Source: an uncultured Lachnospiraceae bacterium (GTDB taxonomy: Bacteria; Bacillota; Clostridia; Lachnospirales; Lachnospiraceae). From it: a stretch of DNA of 7,328 bases. A model generated the notes under the pieces. It did no database searches. It was not told the origin of the DNA and saw only the letters and a program-made list of their open reading frames with translations. Shown in pieces: positions 1-6,423 of the stretch. The position numbers were made by a program, and so were the translations under genes. The stretch covers positions 1 to 7,328 of the forward strand of contig CAMNFX010000066.1 in the NCBI GenBank assembly GCA_946537585.1, read 5' to 3'. Each line of letters opens with the position of its first letter. Within the stretch, counting starts at the first letter, position 1.

Positions 1-33
1 CGTAGAAAGCGCGTAGCTCATAGAAAACTGCCC

Positions 34-50
34 ATTTGTCGGGCAACTCA
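34..50 (+). promoter_or_regulatory. Operator-like 17-base element upstream of the SCIFF promoter
   Basis: The sequence is ATTTGTCGGGCAACTCA. It ends 8 bases before the -35 box of the SCIFF promoter, centred near -53 relative to a start predicted around base 95. Its reverse complement recurs with a single mismatch at 6352-6368, and a degenerate copy sharing ATTTGTC-N6-CTCA lies at 6377-6393; both are in the promoter of the HTH regulator. The core is also flanked by TGCCC (29-33) and GGGCA (41-45), a short inverted repeat around ATTTGTC. The position just upstream of -35 would suit an activator, though repression is possible. The match is seen; protein binding is inferred. Confidence 0.65.
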
Positions 51-58
51 TTATAGTC

Positions 59-88
59 TTGACAAGAAGACCCTGATACGGGTATGAT
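59..88 (+). promoter_or_regulatory. Sigma-A-type promoter of the SCIFF operon
   Basis: A perfect -35 TTGACA (59-64) is followed after 18 bases by TATGAT (83-88), five of six matches to the -10 consensus. Transcription should start near base 95 and give a leader of about 59 bases. The -35 box sits inside TCTTGACAAGA, an odd-length near-palindrome that is repeated at the regulator promoter. Confidence 0.75.
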
Positions 89-113
89 AGGGATGCTGTA
101 AACATAAAGACAT

Positions 114-132
114 CGGGACCGGATCGGTTCCG
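114..132 (+). promoter_or_regulatory. 5' UTR hairpin of the SCIFF mRNA
   Basis: CGGGACCG (114-121) pairs with CGGTTCCG (125-132) around a GAT loop: eight pairs, one of them G-U. It lies in the leader, leaving the ribosome binding site (AGGAGG, 141-146) single stranded 8 bases later. It resembles a 5' stabilising stem, which would fit an abundant short peptide message. No riboswitch family is recognisable. The pairing is seen; the role is inferred. Confidence 0.5.
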
Positions 133-140
133 TCACTTTC

Positions 141-146
141 AGGAGG
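141..146 (+). promoter_or_regulatory. Strong ribosome binding site of the SCIFF precursor
   Basis: A consensus AGGAGG stands 7 bases before the ATG at 154. It is better than the site of the maturase gene, in line with higher synthesis of precursor than of enzyme. Confidence 0.85.
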
Positions 147-153
147 ATAAAAA

Positions 154-300
154 ATGAAGCACATTATTTCTTTAGAGACCCGTGACATGGAGCAGAGCGC
201 AGTAAAGGGCGGCTGCGGCGAGTGCCAGACTTCCTGCCAGAGCGCATGCAAGACCAGCTGCGGCATTGCCAACCAGCAGTGTGAGAATAACGAGCAGTAA
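154..300 (+). CDS. scfA: Six-cysteine ranthipeptide SCIFF precursor
   Basis: This 48-residue protein is the substrate of the radical SAM maturase encoded next. It begins MKHI, as SCIFF peptides do. A leader with few conserved positions runs to about residue 18, followed by the hallmark core GGCGECQTSCQSACKTSC (19-36). The six cysteines are at 21, 24, 28, 32, 36 and 43. Family members are cross-linked by thioethers between cysteine sulfur and a side-chain carbon of another residue (ranthipeptides, formerly grouped with sactipeptides). The product acts either in the cell or after export; its role is not established for the family. Unusually, the residue after Cys36 is Gly37 (CGIANQQC), where the characterised CteA peptide, as I recall, has the acceptor Thr37. 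No protease cleavage motif such as a double glycine precedes a clear mature peptide, apart from Gly19-Gly20. Identity is near certain. Confidence 0.97.
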   Translation: MKHIISLETRDMEQSAVKGGCGECQTSCQSACKTSCGIANQQCENNEQ

Positions 301-327
301 TTTACGGAACGTAGTTTGATATGCGTC

Positions 328-369
328 AGCCGGAACGTGTCAGCGTCCCGGCTTCTTTCTTGTTTTGTT
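328..369 (+). terminator. Imperfect intrinsic terminator between precursor and maturase
   Basis: AGCCGGAACG (328-337) pairs with CGTCCCGGCT (344-353) around a six-base loop, giving ten positions with one A-C mismatch. A T-rich but interrupted tract follows (354-369, TCTTTCTTGTTTTGTT). It starts 27 bases after the precursor stop codon. The mismatch and broken T tract suggest partial readthrough, so that much precursor mRNA is made and less maturase mRNA. Such attenuation is common between RiPP precursor and enzyme genes; here it is inferred from the structure. Confidence 0.7.
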
Positions 370-483
370 ACTGTTTAGCACCCTTGAAATTTGGGCGGGT
401 TTCATATGGAAAGCTTGCTTTTCAGATGAAAACTGAACTTGTTGCCAGACAGATATCTTAACGATTCAGCGGAGATAAATCAC
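370..483 (+). other. Spacer between the terminator and the maturase gene
   Basis: No convincing separate promoter is visible. TTGAAA (384-389) and TATGGA (405-410) are only 15 bases apart, too close for a good sigma-A promoter. A weak stem can be drawn at about 409-423. The maturase is therefore most simply expressed by readthrough from the SCIFF promoter. The maturase ribosome binding site GGAG (471-474) lies at the end. Confidence 0.45.
471..474 (+). promoter_or_regulatory. Ribosome binding site that fixes the maturase start
   Basis: GGAG stands 9 bases before ATG 484. This favours that start over an in-frame TTG at 439, which would add 15 residues unlike the family and has no ribosome binding site. 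Confidence 0.7.
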
Positions 484-1911
484 ATGATCCATCAGTATCA
501 GATGAACGGCTACAACATTGTCATCGATGTGAACAGTGCGAGTGTGCATGTCACGGATGAACTGGCATACGATGCCATCAGGCTTATGGACGAGGGACTG
601 TCCGAGGAAAAGGCCAGGGAGGCACTTTGTGCGGAACATCCGGAGGCTTCTTCGGAAGAGATCGCCGAGACCTTCGCGGACATCGAAGAGCTGATCAGGT
701 CAAGGAAGCTTTTTTCCGAGGATGTGTTCCGCTCCGCGGCAGGCGTTTTGAAGGAGCGCTCCACCGTGGTCAAGGCACTCTGTCTTCTGGTCGCCCATAC
801 CTGCAATCTGAACTGTGATTACTGCTTTGCGGCCCAGGGCAAGTTCAAGGGCGGCGAGGGTCTGATGAGCTTTGAGACCGGAAAGCAGGCGCTTGATTTC
901 CTGATCGCAAACTCAGGTACCCGCAGGAACCTCGAGGTCGATTTCTTCGGCGGGGAGCCGCTTGTAAATTTTGATGTATGTAAAAAGCTCGTCGAATACG
1001 CCAGAAGTATTGAGAAGCAACATAACAAAAACTTCCGTTTTACGCTCACGACGAACGGTATCGGCATCAACGATGACGTGATCGAATGGGCGAACCGGGA
1101 GTGCTATAACGTGGTCTTAAGCCTTGACGGAAGGAAGGAGGTCAATGACCGTTTCCGCACTGACCTTGCCGGAAACGGAAGCTATGACCGGATCGTCCCG
1201 AAGTTCCAGAGACTGGCAAAGGCCCGCGGCGATAAGAACTACTACATGCGCGGCACCTTTACGCATCATAATACCGATTTTACGAATGATATCTTTCACA
1301 TGGCGGATGACCTCGGCTTTACCGAGCTATCCATGGAACCGGTGGTGACAAACCCGGACGATCCCTGTGCCCTCACGGAGGCGGATCTTCCGGTGCTCTA
1401 TGAGCAGTACGAGATCCTTGCAAAGGATATGCTTAAGCGGGAGCGGGACGGAAAGCCGATCACCTTCTATCACTATATGATCGACCTGCAGCACGGACCG
1501 TGTATCTATAAGCGGGTTTCCGGCTGCGGCTCGGGAACGGAGTATATGGCAGTGACCGCCTGGGGCGATCTCTACCCCTGCCATCAGTTTGTAAATGATC
1601 CCGAGTATAAGATGGGAGATGTCTGGCAGGGCGTGACGCATCCTGAGATCCGGGACAGCTTCAAGTCCTGTAATGTCTATGCCCGTGAGGAATGCCAGAA
1701 GTGCTGGGCGAGACTCTACTGCGCGGGAGGCTGCGCGGCCAACGCGCTGCATGCGGCGGGAGATATCCACGGTGTGTACGAATACGGCTGCAAGCTCTTC
1801 AGGAAGCGTATGGAATGCGCCATCATGATGAAGGTTGCGGAAGCGGATATGAAGGCCCGGGGCATCCCGTTCAAGACCAATGACCAGAAGGAGCTCCCCA
1901 GGGTGGAGTAA
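484..1911 (+). CDS. scfB: Thioether cross-link-forming SCIFF peptide maturase (radical SAM/SPASM)
   Basis: This 475-residue iron-sulfur enzyme (CteB type) uses S-adenosylmethionine radicals to link SCIFF cysteines to other residues. The start MIHQYQMNGYNIVIDVNSAS matches how the family begins. Residues 1-85 form the expected peptide-binding (RRE-like) region. The radical SAM CX3CX2C motif CNLNCDYC has cysteines 107, 111 and 114, followed by GGEP (156-159). The C-terminal SPASM region has Cys340 and Cys348, then GDLYPCHQF with Cys366, Cys396, the CX2CX5CX3C block (404, 407, 413, 417) and Cys436, enough for two auxiliary 4Fe-4S clusters. Length is close to the usual 450-480. It is cytoplasmic and follows its substrate gene after a leaky terminator. 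No motif looks damaged, so the enzyme should be active. Identity is near certain; exact cluster ligands are inferred from the family. Confidence 0.96.
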   Translation: MIHQYQMNGYNIVIDVNSASVHVTDELAYDAIRLMDEGLSEEKAREALCAEHPEASSEEIAETFADIEELIRSRKLFSEDVFRSAAGVLKERSTVVKALCLLVAHTCNLNCDYCFAAQGKFKGGEGLMSFETGKQALDFLIANSGTRRNLEVDFFGGEPLVNFDVCKKLVEYARSIEKQHNKNFRFTLTTNGIGINDDVIEWANRECYNVVLSLDGRKEVNDRFRTDLAGNGSYDRIVPKFQRLAKARGDKNYYMRGTFTHHNTDFTNDIFHMADDLGFTELSMEPVVTNPDDPCALTEADLPVLYEQYEILAKDMLKRERDGKPITFYHYMIDLQHGPCIYKRVSGCGSGTEYMAVTAWGDLYPCHQFVNDPEYKMGDVWQGVTHPEIRDSFKSCNVYAREECQKCWARLYCAGGCAANALHAAGDIHGVYEYGCKLFRKRMECAIMMKVAEADMKARGIPFKTNDQKELPRVE

Positions 1912-1923
1912 GCACGAAATAAA

Positions 1924-3123
1924 ATGAATACCCAGGATTCAATCACAAAACAGTTTTCTGCCGTACAGGCCTCGTTCTGGATGAGCTACTGCGCTTCCAA
2001 CGGCTTTGCGGCAGTTTTTCTTCAGGGGATCGGCTATACCAACGCCGAGCTCGGGCTGATCATGGCGGTCGGAAATATTGTCGGCGCTTTCCTTGGTCCG
2101 GAGCTTTCCTCCCTTGTAGACCGTAAAGAGAACATGACGCCGGCAAGGCTTCTTCCGCCGGCATTTTTCCTGCAGGCCGCAGTGCTCCTGGTCCTGCTGT
2201 TCTTCCCCGTAAGGGGTGCGGTCAGCGCCATCGGCTTCGGGACCTATATTGCCCTTTCGAATGTCATCAATTCCCTGAATATGAAGATGTATTCGGACGC
2301 GCTTTACAGCGGGATGACGGTAGACTACGGCATTTCCCGCGGCATGGGATCGCTGGCTTTTGTAGCGGCATCCCTGTTTCTGGGAAATACGACGGAAAGC
2401 CTCGGCGTAAGGATGATCCCGATCGCAGGGCTTGCTGTCACAGTGCTCCAGTTTCTTTCTTTTCTTTCCATGAAAAAAGCCTCTGCCGGAAGAAGGGCAG
2501 AAGCCGTACAGGAATTTAAGGAAGGACGGTCCATGAAGGACTTTATTGCAGCGGATCCGAAATTTTTCATTCTGCTGATCGGTACGGCGCTGCTGTTTTT
2601 TACCCATAACACGATCAATAACTTTCTGATCAACATTGTGCGTTTTGACGGCGGAGATACGAGCACGCTGGGTGTTCTGCATGCATTCATCGCGGCAGTG
2701 GAGATCCCGGTGATGGTGTTCTACAGCCGGATCTTCCGAAAGACCGACAGCCGGAAGATCCTCCGCGTGGCATTTATCTTCTTCACCTTGAAGGCTGCAG
2801 CGATCGCGGCGTCCAGGACGGTTCCGCAGTTGTTTGCTTCTTATGCGATGCAGGCTCCGTCCTTCGCGCTCTATGCGTCCGCGATCGTTCCCTATGTGAC
2901 GGAGAATACGGCAAAGGAGGATTCTGCCAAGGCACAGAGCCTGGCCTATACCATGACGACCTGCGGAGGTATCGCAGCGAGCCTGATCGGCGGACGCCTG
3001 TATGACATGCTGCCTGTACCCGTGACGGTGTGGATCGCCTGCGGTGTCAGTGTGCTGGGTGTTGCCGCCTGTTACATCGGCCTTTCGAAAGCGTCCGCGC
3101 AAAGGCCGGAGTTAGAGAGCTGA
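1924..3123 (+). CDS. MFS transporter, 12 TM, candidate exporter of the SCIFF operon
   Basis: This 399-residue membrane protein has about twelve hydrophobic segments, roughly at residues 17-36, 42-64, 76-95, 100-118, 137-155, 160-182, 212-233, 247-268, 279-297, 301-325, 337-357 and 366-388. A charged central loop lies at 184-210. A loop 2-3 motif, GPELSSLVDRKE (58-69), resembles the MFS signature with Asp66 and Arg67, and RGMGSLAF (139-146) is typical of the LacY/MFS_1-like branch. The substrate cannot be read from sequence. The gene begins 12 bases after the maturase stop, with only a distant GGTGGAG (1902-1908), so it is probably translationally coupled and in the same operon. Export of the modified peptide or a fragment is an inference from position; uptake of an unrelated small molecule is equally open. 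The final Leu-Glu-Ser tail is followed by a convergent gene. Confidence 0.85.
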   Translation: MNTQDSITKQFSAVQASFWMSYCASNGFAAVFLQGIGYTNAELGLIMAVGNIVGAFLGPELSSLVDRKENMTPARLLPPAFFLQAAVLLVLLFFPVRGAVSAIGFGTYIALSNVINSLNMKMYSDALYSGMTVDYGISRGMGSLAFVAASLFLGNTTESLGVRMIPIAGLAVTVLQFLSFLSMKKASAGRRAEAVQEFKEGRSMKDFIAADPKFFILLIGTALLFFTHNTINNFLINIVRFDGGDTSTLGVLHAFIAAVEIPVMVFYSRIFRKTDSRKILRVAFIFFTLKAAAIAASRTVPQLFASYAMQAPSFALYASAIVPYVTENTAKEDSAKAQSLAYTMTTCGGIAASLIGGRLYDMLPVPVTVWIACGVSVLGVAACYIGLSKASAQRPELES

Positions 3124-3135
3124 ATTATCCTGTTT

Positions 3136-4674
3136 TCACTCCTTCACAACGGAAACGGTACGGATATGATAGACATCGAGAAGCCTTACGGCTTCATCAT
3201 TGAATCGTTCTCCGCTGACTGCGATAGGGACGGCCGGCGGACAGGAGACCGTCGGCAGCGCACAGATCCGTCCGGACGCTTTGGAGGCGGGAACGGCCTC
3301 AGCAGGAGCAAAGACCGCTTCCCGGATGGAGCAGGCCTTTTCAAGGACCGGGAGACGGATCAGGACAGAGGATGCCGGAACATTTGCAGGCATCTTACCG
3401 TCTGCATTGCCCGTATCTGTGGATGTGCCCGGAAGCCCGGACCGTTTTTTGAAGAGTTGTGAAAGCTCAGCGCAGGCAGCGAGGATCCTCTCAAAGTCCT
3501 GCTTCGTATTTTCCGGTGTGAGCATCAAAACGACATACTCCGCATCGGCAAACTCGCACTCTGCTTTGTATTTACGTAAAAGCTCCGCGGCGGATTCTCC
3601 GCTGATCCCTGAAGGTGCCAGGGAAAGGACGAGCTTTAAGGGCTCCGTGTTAAGCACCGGGATCCCCAGGTCGGAAATTCTTTTTTTCAGCTGATCGACA
3701 GACTGGATGGTATCATCCAGTCTTTTTTTGTATCCGCAGGAAAGATACCGGTTGCAAAGATCCAGAGACTGCAGGATCAGATAGGACGGGCTGCTCGAAC
3801 CGAAAAGGGAGAGGGCGTCCTTTGCGCCTGCGGCAAGCTGCTCCCGGATCTGCGGGACCTTCAGAGCGGGATCTGCGCCGATATGCAGATAGGCGCCTCC
3901 GGTCAGCACCGGCAGCGTTTTATGGGCGGAATCGCAGCACATTGCGGCACCGAGATCCATCGGATGCAGAGGCTCCTTCAGGAAGTGAAGATAGGCGCCG
4001 TGAGCATTGTCCACAAGAAGGGGAAGCCCGAAACGCGCACAGACCTCAGAGAGATCCCGGATATCCGCAAGGTTGCCGAGGTAATCCGGTGAGGTGATGA
4101 AAACAGCATCGGGAAGCCCGGGACATGCGGAAAAGGATCCGGCTGCATCTGTTCCCTGACCTGAGCGGTCCGGAACACTGTCCCGGTCTGCAGGATGCTC
4201 TGACTGGCAGCACTGAAGAAGCTTTTCTTCGAGCTGCTTCGGAGAGATCCTGCAGCTGCAGATAGAGCCGGAGTTTTCTTCCTCCGGGTACAGCCAGATA
4301 ACATCCATGTCCAGCAGGGCCAGGGCGTGAATAAAGGCCTTATGGACATTGCGTGCGGCAAGGACAGTAAAGCGCCGTGCTTTATCATGCCGGGGGAAGC
4401 ATTGCCCCGCAAGCATCAGCATTGCCCGGATCACATGGCTGGAGCCTTCCGTTGAGTAAAAGGTCCTGTATGTTCCAAAGAGCTCTGACGCGTTTTTTTC
4501 GCTTTCCGCAATGATGCCGCCGGCTTCATAAAGGGCATCTGCTCCTTTGATCTCTGTGATATCTATGGCTTCAGGACCGAGAAAAGGAGCCCCCTTATGA
4601 CCCGGCATATGAAGCCGGCTTGTATCGGAGGCAATATATTCATTTACAAAATCACAGATCGGCGTATTTAACAT
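3136..4674 (-). CDS. PLP-dependent Orn/Lys/Arg decarboxylase-family protein
   Basis: This 512-residue fold-type I PLP enzyme is predicted to be cytoplasmic. LHMPGHKG (21-28) is the family's N-terminal signature. His111 in RNVHKAF is in the position that stacks on PLP. VDNAHGAY (221-228) carries Asp222, which contacts the pyridine nitrogen, and SAHKTLPVLTGGA (249-261) carries the Schiff-base Lys252. A C-terminal domain ends with REAVFAPAEAV (451-461) and a GER motif (488-490). It lacks the N-terminal wing domain of the inducible 700-residue enzymes and resembles the short YaaO/SpeA-like form. Residues about 155-187 and 410-435 are polar, probably variable inserts, and STEGSS (74-79) replaces a more usual Gly-Ser-Thr loop. 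The substrate (arginine, lysine or ornithine) cannot be assigned. It is 77 bases downstream of the HTH gene on the same strand, so the two are probably co-transcribed. No good ribosome binding site precedes its ATG, but the N-terminus fits the family. Confidence 0.88.
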   Translation of the reverse strand: MLNTPICDFVNEYIASDTSRLHMPGHKGAPFLGPEAIDITEIKGADALYEAGGIIAESEKNASELFGTYRTFYSTEGSSHVIRAMLMLAGQCFPRHDKARRFTVLAARNVHKAFIHALALLDMDVIWLYPEEENSGSICSCRISPKQLEEKLLQCCQSEHPADRDSVPDRSGQGTDAAGSFSACPGLPDAVFITSPDYLGNLADIRDLSEVCARFGLPLLVDNAHGAYLHFLKEPLHPMDLGAAMCCDSAHKTLPVLTGGAYLHIGADPALKVPQIREQLAAGAKDALSLFGSSSPSYLILQSLDLCNRYLSCGYKKRLDDTIQSVDQLKKRISDLGIPVLNTEPLKLVLSLAPSGISGESAAELLRKYKAECEFADAEYVVLMLTPENTKQDFERILAACAELSQLFKKRSGLPGTSTDTGNADGKMPANVPASSVLIRLPVLEKACSIREAVFAPAEAVPASKASGRICALPTVSCPPAVPIAVSGERFNDEAVRLLDVYHIRTVSVVKE

Positions 4675-4690
4675 AGTGTTTTTCAGGCCG

Positions 4691-4713
4691 GCACATCCCG
4701 CCTTTCCGGGTGC
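4691..4713 (-). repeat. Intercistronic hairpin before the decarboxylase-like gene
   Basis: On the minus strand, GCACCCG pairs with CGGG and TGC with a three-base bulge, around the loop GAAAGG. It ends about 16 bases before the ATG at 4674 and has no U tract, so it is not a terminator. It may influence translation of a gene that lacks a clear ribosome binding site. Weak evidence. Confidence 0.3.
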
Positions 4714-4751
4714 GCCCTATTTGACCGTCCTAAACGGATGATTCTGCCGGA

Positions 4752-6305
4752 TCATCCATCCAGCTCGCGGATATAGGCATCCAGCTGCCGCAGCACATCT
4801 TCTCTGGAGTGGGAATTATCATCCTCCATGATCCTGCACAGATACTCCCAAAAGGCCGCGGTCATGTTGTGCTCCCGGATCTCAAAGTTCGTAGTGGGAG
4901 CAAGAGCGCTCATCAGATGTGCGCCTGTGTTTTCCTTGGCGGAGAGGCAGATGTTTTTCGGGATCATTCCCGACAGGATCACCTGATAGGAGGGCTCCCG
5001 CCGGAGGAGACGGATGACATTTTTGAGATGAAGCTTCAGCTCTGCGGCTGAAACCGGCTCAGGGCCGAGTTCAAAAAAATCTTCCAGCGGAAAACGCACC
5101 AGTCCGTCTTTTACATCCTTTGCATTCGGCAGGTTGAGGATCTCGATGACACGCTCCCCTTTACGCATATGCTCCCGGAAAATTGCATAGGATTTGCCCT
5201 GGTATTCGGAAAAGAAGCCGGAGGCAGATCGCAGGCGGACCGACTGGGTGACGGACTGCGGCATGGTGAAAAGAGCAGGCAGAGGATGGGCGAAGATAAC
5301 GTCGCCGGGCTGCTTTTCGTACTGAAGCATGGCCTGGAAGCAGTCCCTGCTGTTCTTTTTGCTGTAAATATGCATCAGGGGAAGGCAGAGAGAGGTATAG
5401 TTTGCGAATTCCTGCTCCAATGCCTGCACTGCCTGTCTGTCGCGGATCTGAATATTGAGCATCCCGTCGGTATTTCTTCCGACAGAGGTGGAGATGAGAG
5501 CGGAATCATCCTTTGCAATAAACAGGGAACGATGGTAGACGCCGTCCCGAAGGCGAGGATAATATAAGGGCTCGATCGCGCCGGTCATGTAAAGAGGGAT
5601 CCATTTCTGGACAGACTCAAACATTTCGTTGGAGTCCCGGGTGATATTGTGAGGGATGCGGATGCGGCTGCCGGTGGAAAGAAGGCGGATCAGCAATGCG
5701 GCCCAGCGCTTTGCGAAAGCCGGATCTTCATATAGCCAGGACATCTCCTCATCCGAATAGAGCAGCAGCTGGTATGCTTTATTGCTGCAGCACAGTCTTC
5801 CGAGAAAGATCTCCACAGCGCGGCGCTTGCCTTCGTTGCCGTAAAAATACGGATTGCCGCCGGCCTCCGTCTCCAGCTGTTCCGTCCGGCTTCTGATAGC
5901 TGCTGCCAGCTCCTCCGGAGACATATCGGGCGTGACAGCCCTGGCTGCATTTGCCGCCAGCATGCCGGCGGATGCAAAGCCGTTCAGAAAGCTGTGGATG
6001 CTGTCAGGCTTTGGCAGCTCCTTCTGATGAAGCCATGCCGAGAGAAGCATCTGCAGTTCTTCACGGTCTTCCGGCAGGGCTTTTCCGGGGCAAAGCTCGG
6101 ACGCAAGGATCACCTGCTGTTCTCCGGGGCGGATATTGCGGGAAAAATAGGAAGCCAGAGCTTCAACGAACTGCGGGGTATCCGGCATGCTTCGCTTTCC
6201 GGTGCGGATCCTGCTGATATAAGAAGGATCAAACGAGACCGCCTTGCTTAAGACGCTGTTTTTGGTACCTGTCAGATTCATCAGGAAGTTCAGTTTATTC
6301 TCCAT
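4752..6305 (-). CDS. Large HTH (XRE-like) transcriptional regulator of uncharacterised family
   Basis: This 517-residue protein has an N-terminal helix-turn-helix at about residues 5-55: NSVLSKAVSFDPSYISRIRTGKRSMP (16-41) reads as the two DNA-contact helices of a Cro/C1-type domain. The rest is a soluble domain of about 450 residues with no family I can name and no TM segment. Residues 235-275 (ending YHRSLFIAKDDSALISTSVG) follow the spacing of a phospholipase D-type strand, but without HxK or the usual catalytic Asp; TrmB-type regulators use such a fold for ligand sensing. This comparison is speculative. The start is supported by GAGGGG 5 bases upstream. Its own promoter is overlaid by a 42-base dyad sharing an element with the SCIFF promoter. 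I infer autoregulation plus control of the SCIFF operon and, by co-transcription, of the decarboxylase-like gene. The DNA-binding role is likely; the ligand is unknown. Confidence 0.8.
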   Translation of the reverse strand: MENKLNFLMNLTGTKNSVLSKAVSFDPSYISRIRTGKRSMPDTPQFVEALASYFSRNIRPGEQQVILASELCPGKALPEDREELQMLLSAWLHQKELPKPDSIHSFLNGFASAGMLAANAARAVTPDMSPEELAAAIRSRTEQLETEAGGNPYFYGNEGKRRAVEIFLGRLCCSNKAYQLLLYSDEEMSWLYEDPAFAKRWAALLIRLLSTGSRIRIPHNITRDSNEMFESVQKWIPLYMTGAIEPLYYPRLRDGVYHRSLFIAKDDSALISTSVGRNTDGMLNIQIRDRQAVQALEQEFANYTSLCLPLMHIYSKKNSRDCFQAMLQYEKQPGDVIFAHPLPALFTMPQSVTQSVRLRSASGFFSEYQGKSYAIFREHMRKGERVIEILNLPNAKDVKDGLVRFPLEDFFELGPEPVSAAELKLHLKNVIRLLRREPSYQVILSGMIPKNICLSAKENTGAHLMSALAPTTNFEIREHNMTAAFWEYLCRIMEDDNSHSREDVLRQLDAYIRELDG

Positions 6306-6310
6306 GGTCG

Positions 6311-6316
6311 CCCCTC
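6311..6316 (-). promoter_or_regulatory. Ribosome binding site of the HTH regulator
   Basis: GAGGGG on the minus strand stands 5 bases before the ATG at 6305 and supports that start. Confidence 0.65.
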
Positions 6317-6351
6317 AAGTGCATTCAAACAAATAAATATATATGATATTG

Positions 6352-6393
6352 TGAGTCGCCCGACAAATTTGCTCTCATTTGTCCCTTGGCTCA
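6352..6393. promoter_or_regulatory. Large operator dyad over the regulator's transcription start
   Basis: The left arm is TGAGTCGCCCGACAAAT (6352-6368) and the right arm is ATTTGTCCCTTGGCTCA (6377-6393), with an 8-base spacer. GACAAAT and ATTTGTC are perfect inverted repeats, as are the outer TGAG and CTCA. The half-site consensus is ATTTGTC-N6-CTCA. The dyad begins one base downstream of the regulator's -10 box on the minus strand and covers about -5 to +37, a classic repressor position. The left arm matches the SCIFF upstream element (34-50) at 16 of 17 bases. The dyad is seen; binding by the adjacent HTH protein is inferred. Confidence 0.75.
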
Positions 6394-6394
6394 T

Positions 6395-6423
6395 ATTGTA
6401 GCATCGTGACAATGTCTTGACAA
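6395..6423 (-). promoter_or_regulatory. Promoter of the HTH regulator operon
   Basis: Read on the minus strand, the -35 TTGTCA (complement of 6418-6423) is followed after 17 bases by TACAAT (complement of 6395-6400), each with five of six consensus matches. Transcription should start near 6388, leaving a leader of about 83 bases that contains the dyad. Confidence 0.7.

Noticed and set aside
51..272. Minus-strand open frame across the SCIFF gene
   Set aside because: It is antisense to a certain SCIFF precursor and its promoter and resembles no protein family.
439..483. In-frame TTG start that would lengthen the maturase by 15 residues
   Set aside because: It has no ribosome binding site and the extra residues do not fit the family; ATG 484 has GGAG at good spacing and gives the typical MIH...NGYNIVIDVNS start.
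1939..3102. Long minus-strand open frame (387 codons) opposite the MFS gene
   Set aside because: Its product is rich in Arg, His and Cys with no domain pattern, whereas the plus-strand frame encodes a clear 12-TM protein. It is a GC-driven shadow.
3200..3694. Plus-strand open frame opposite the decarboxylase-like gene
   Set aside because: The opposite strand carries the conserved C-terminal motifs of the PLP enzyme; this frame has no recognisable domain or ribosome binding site.
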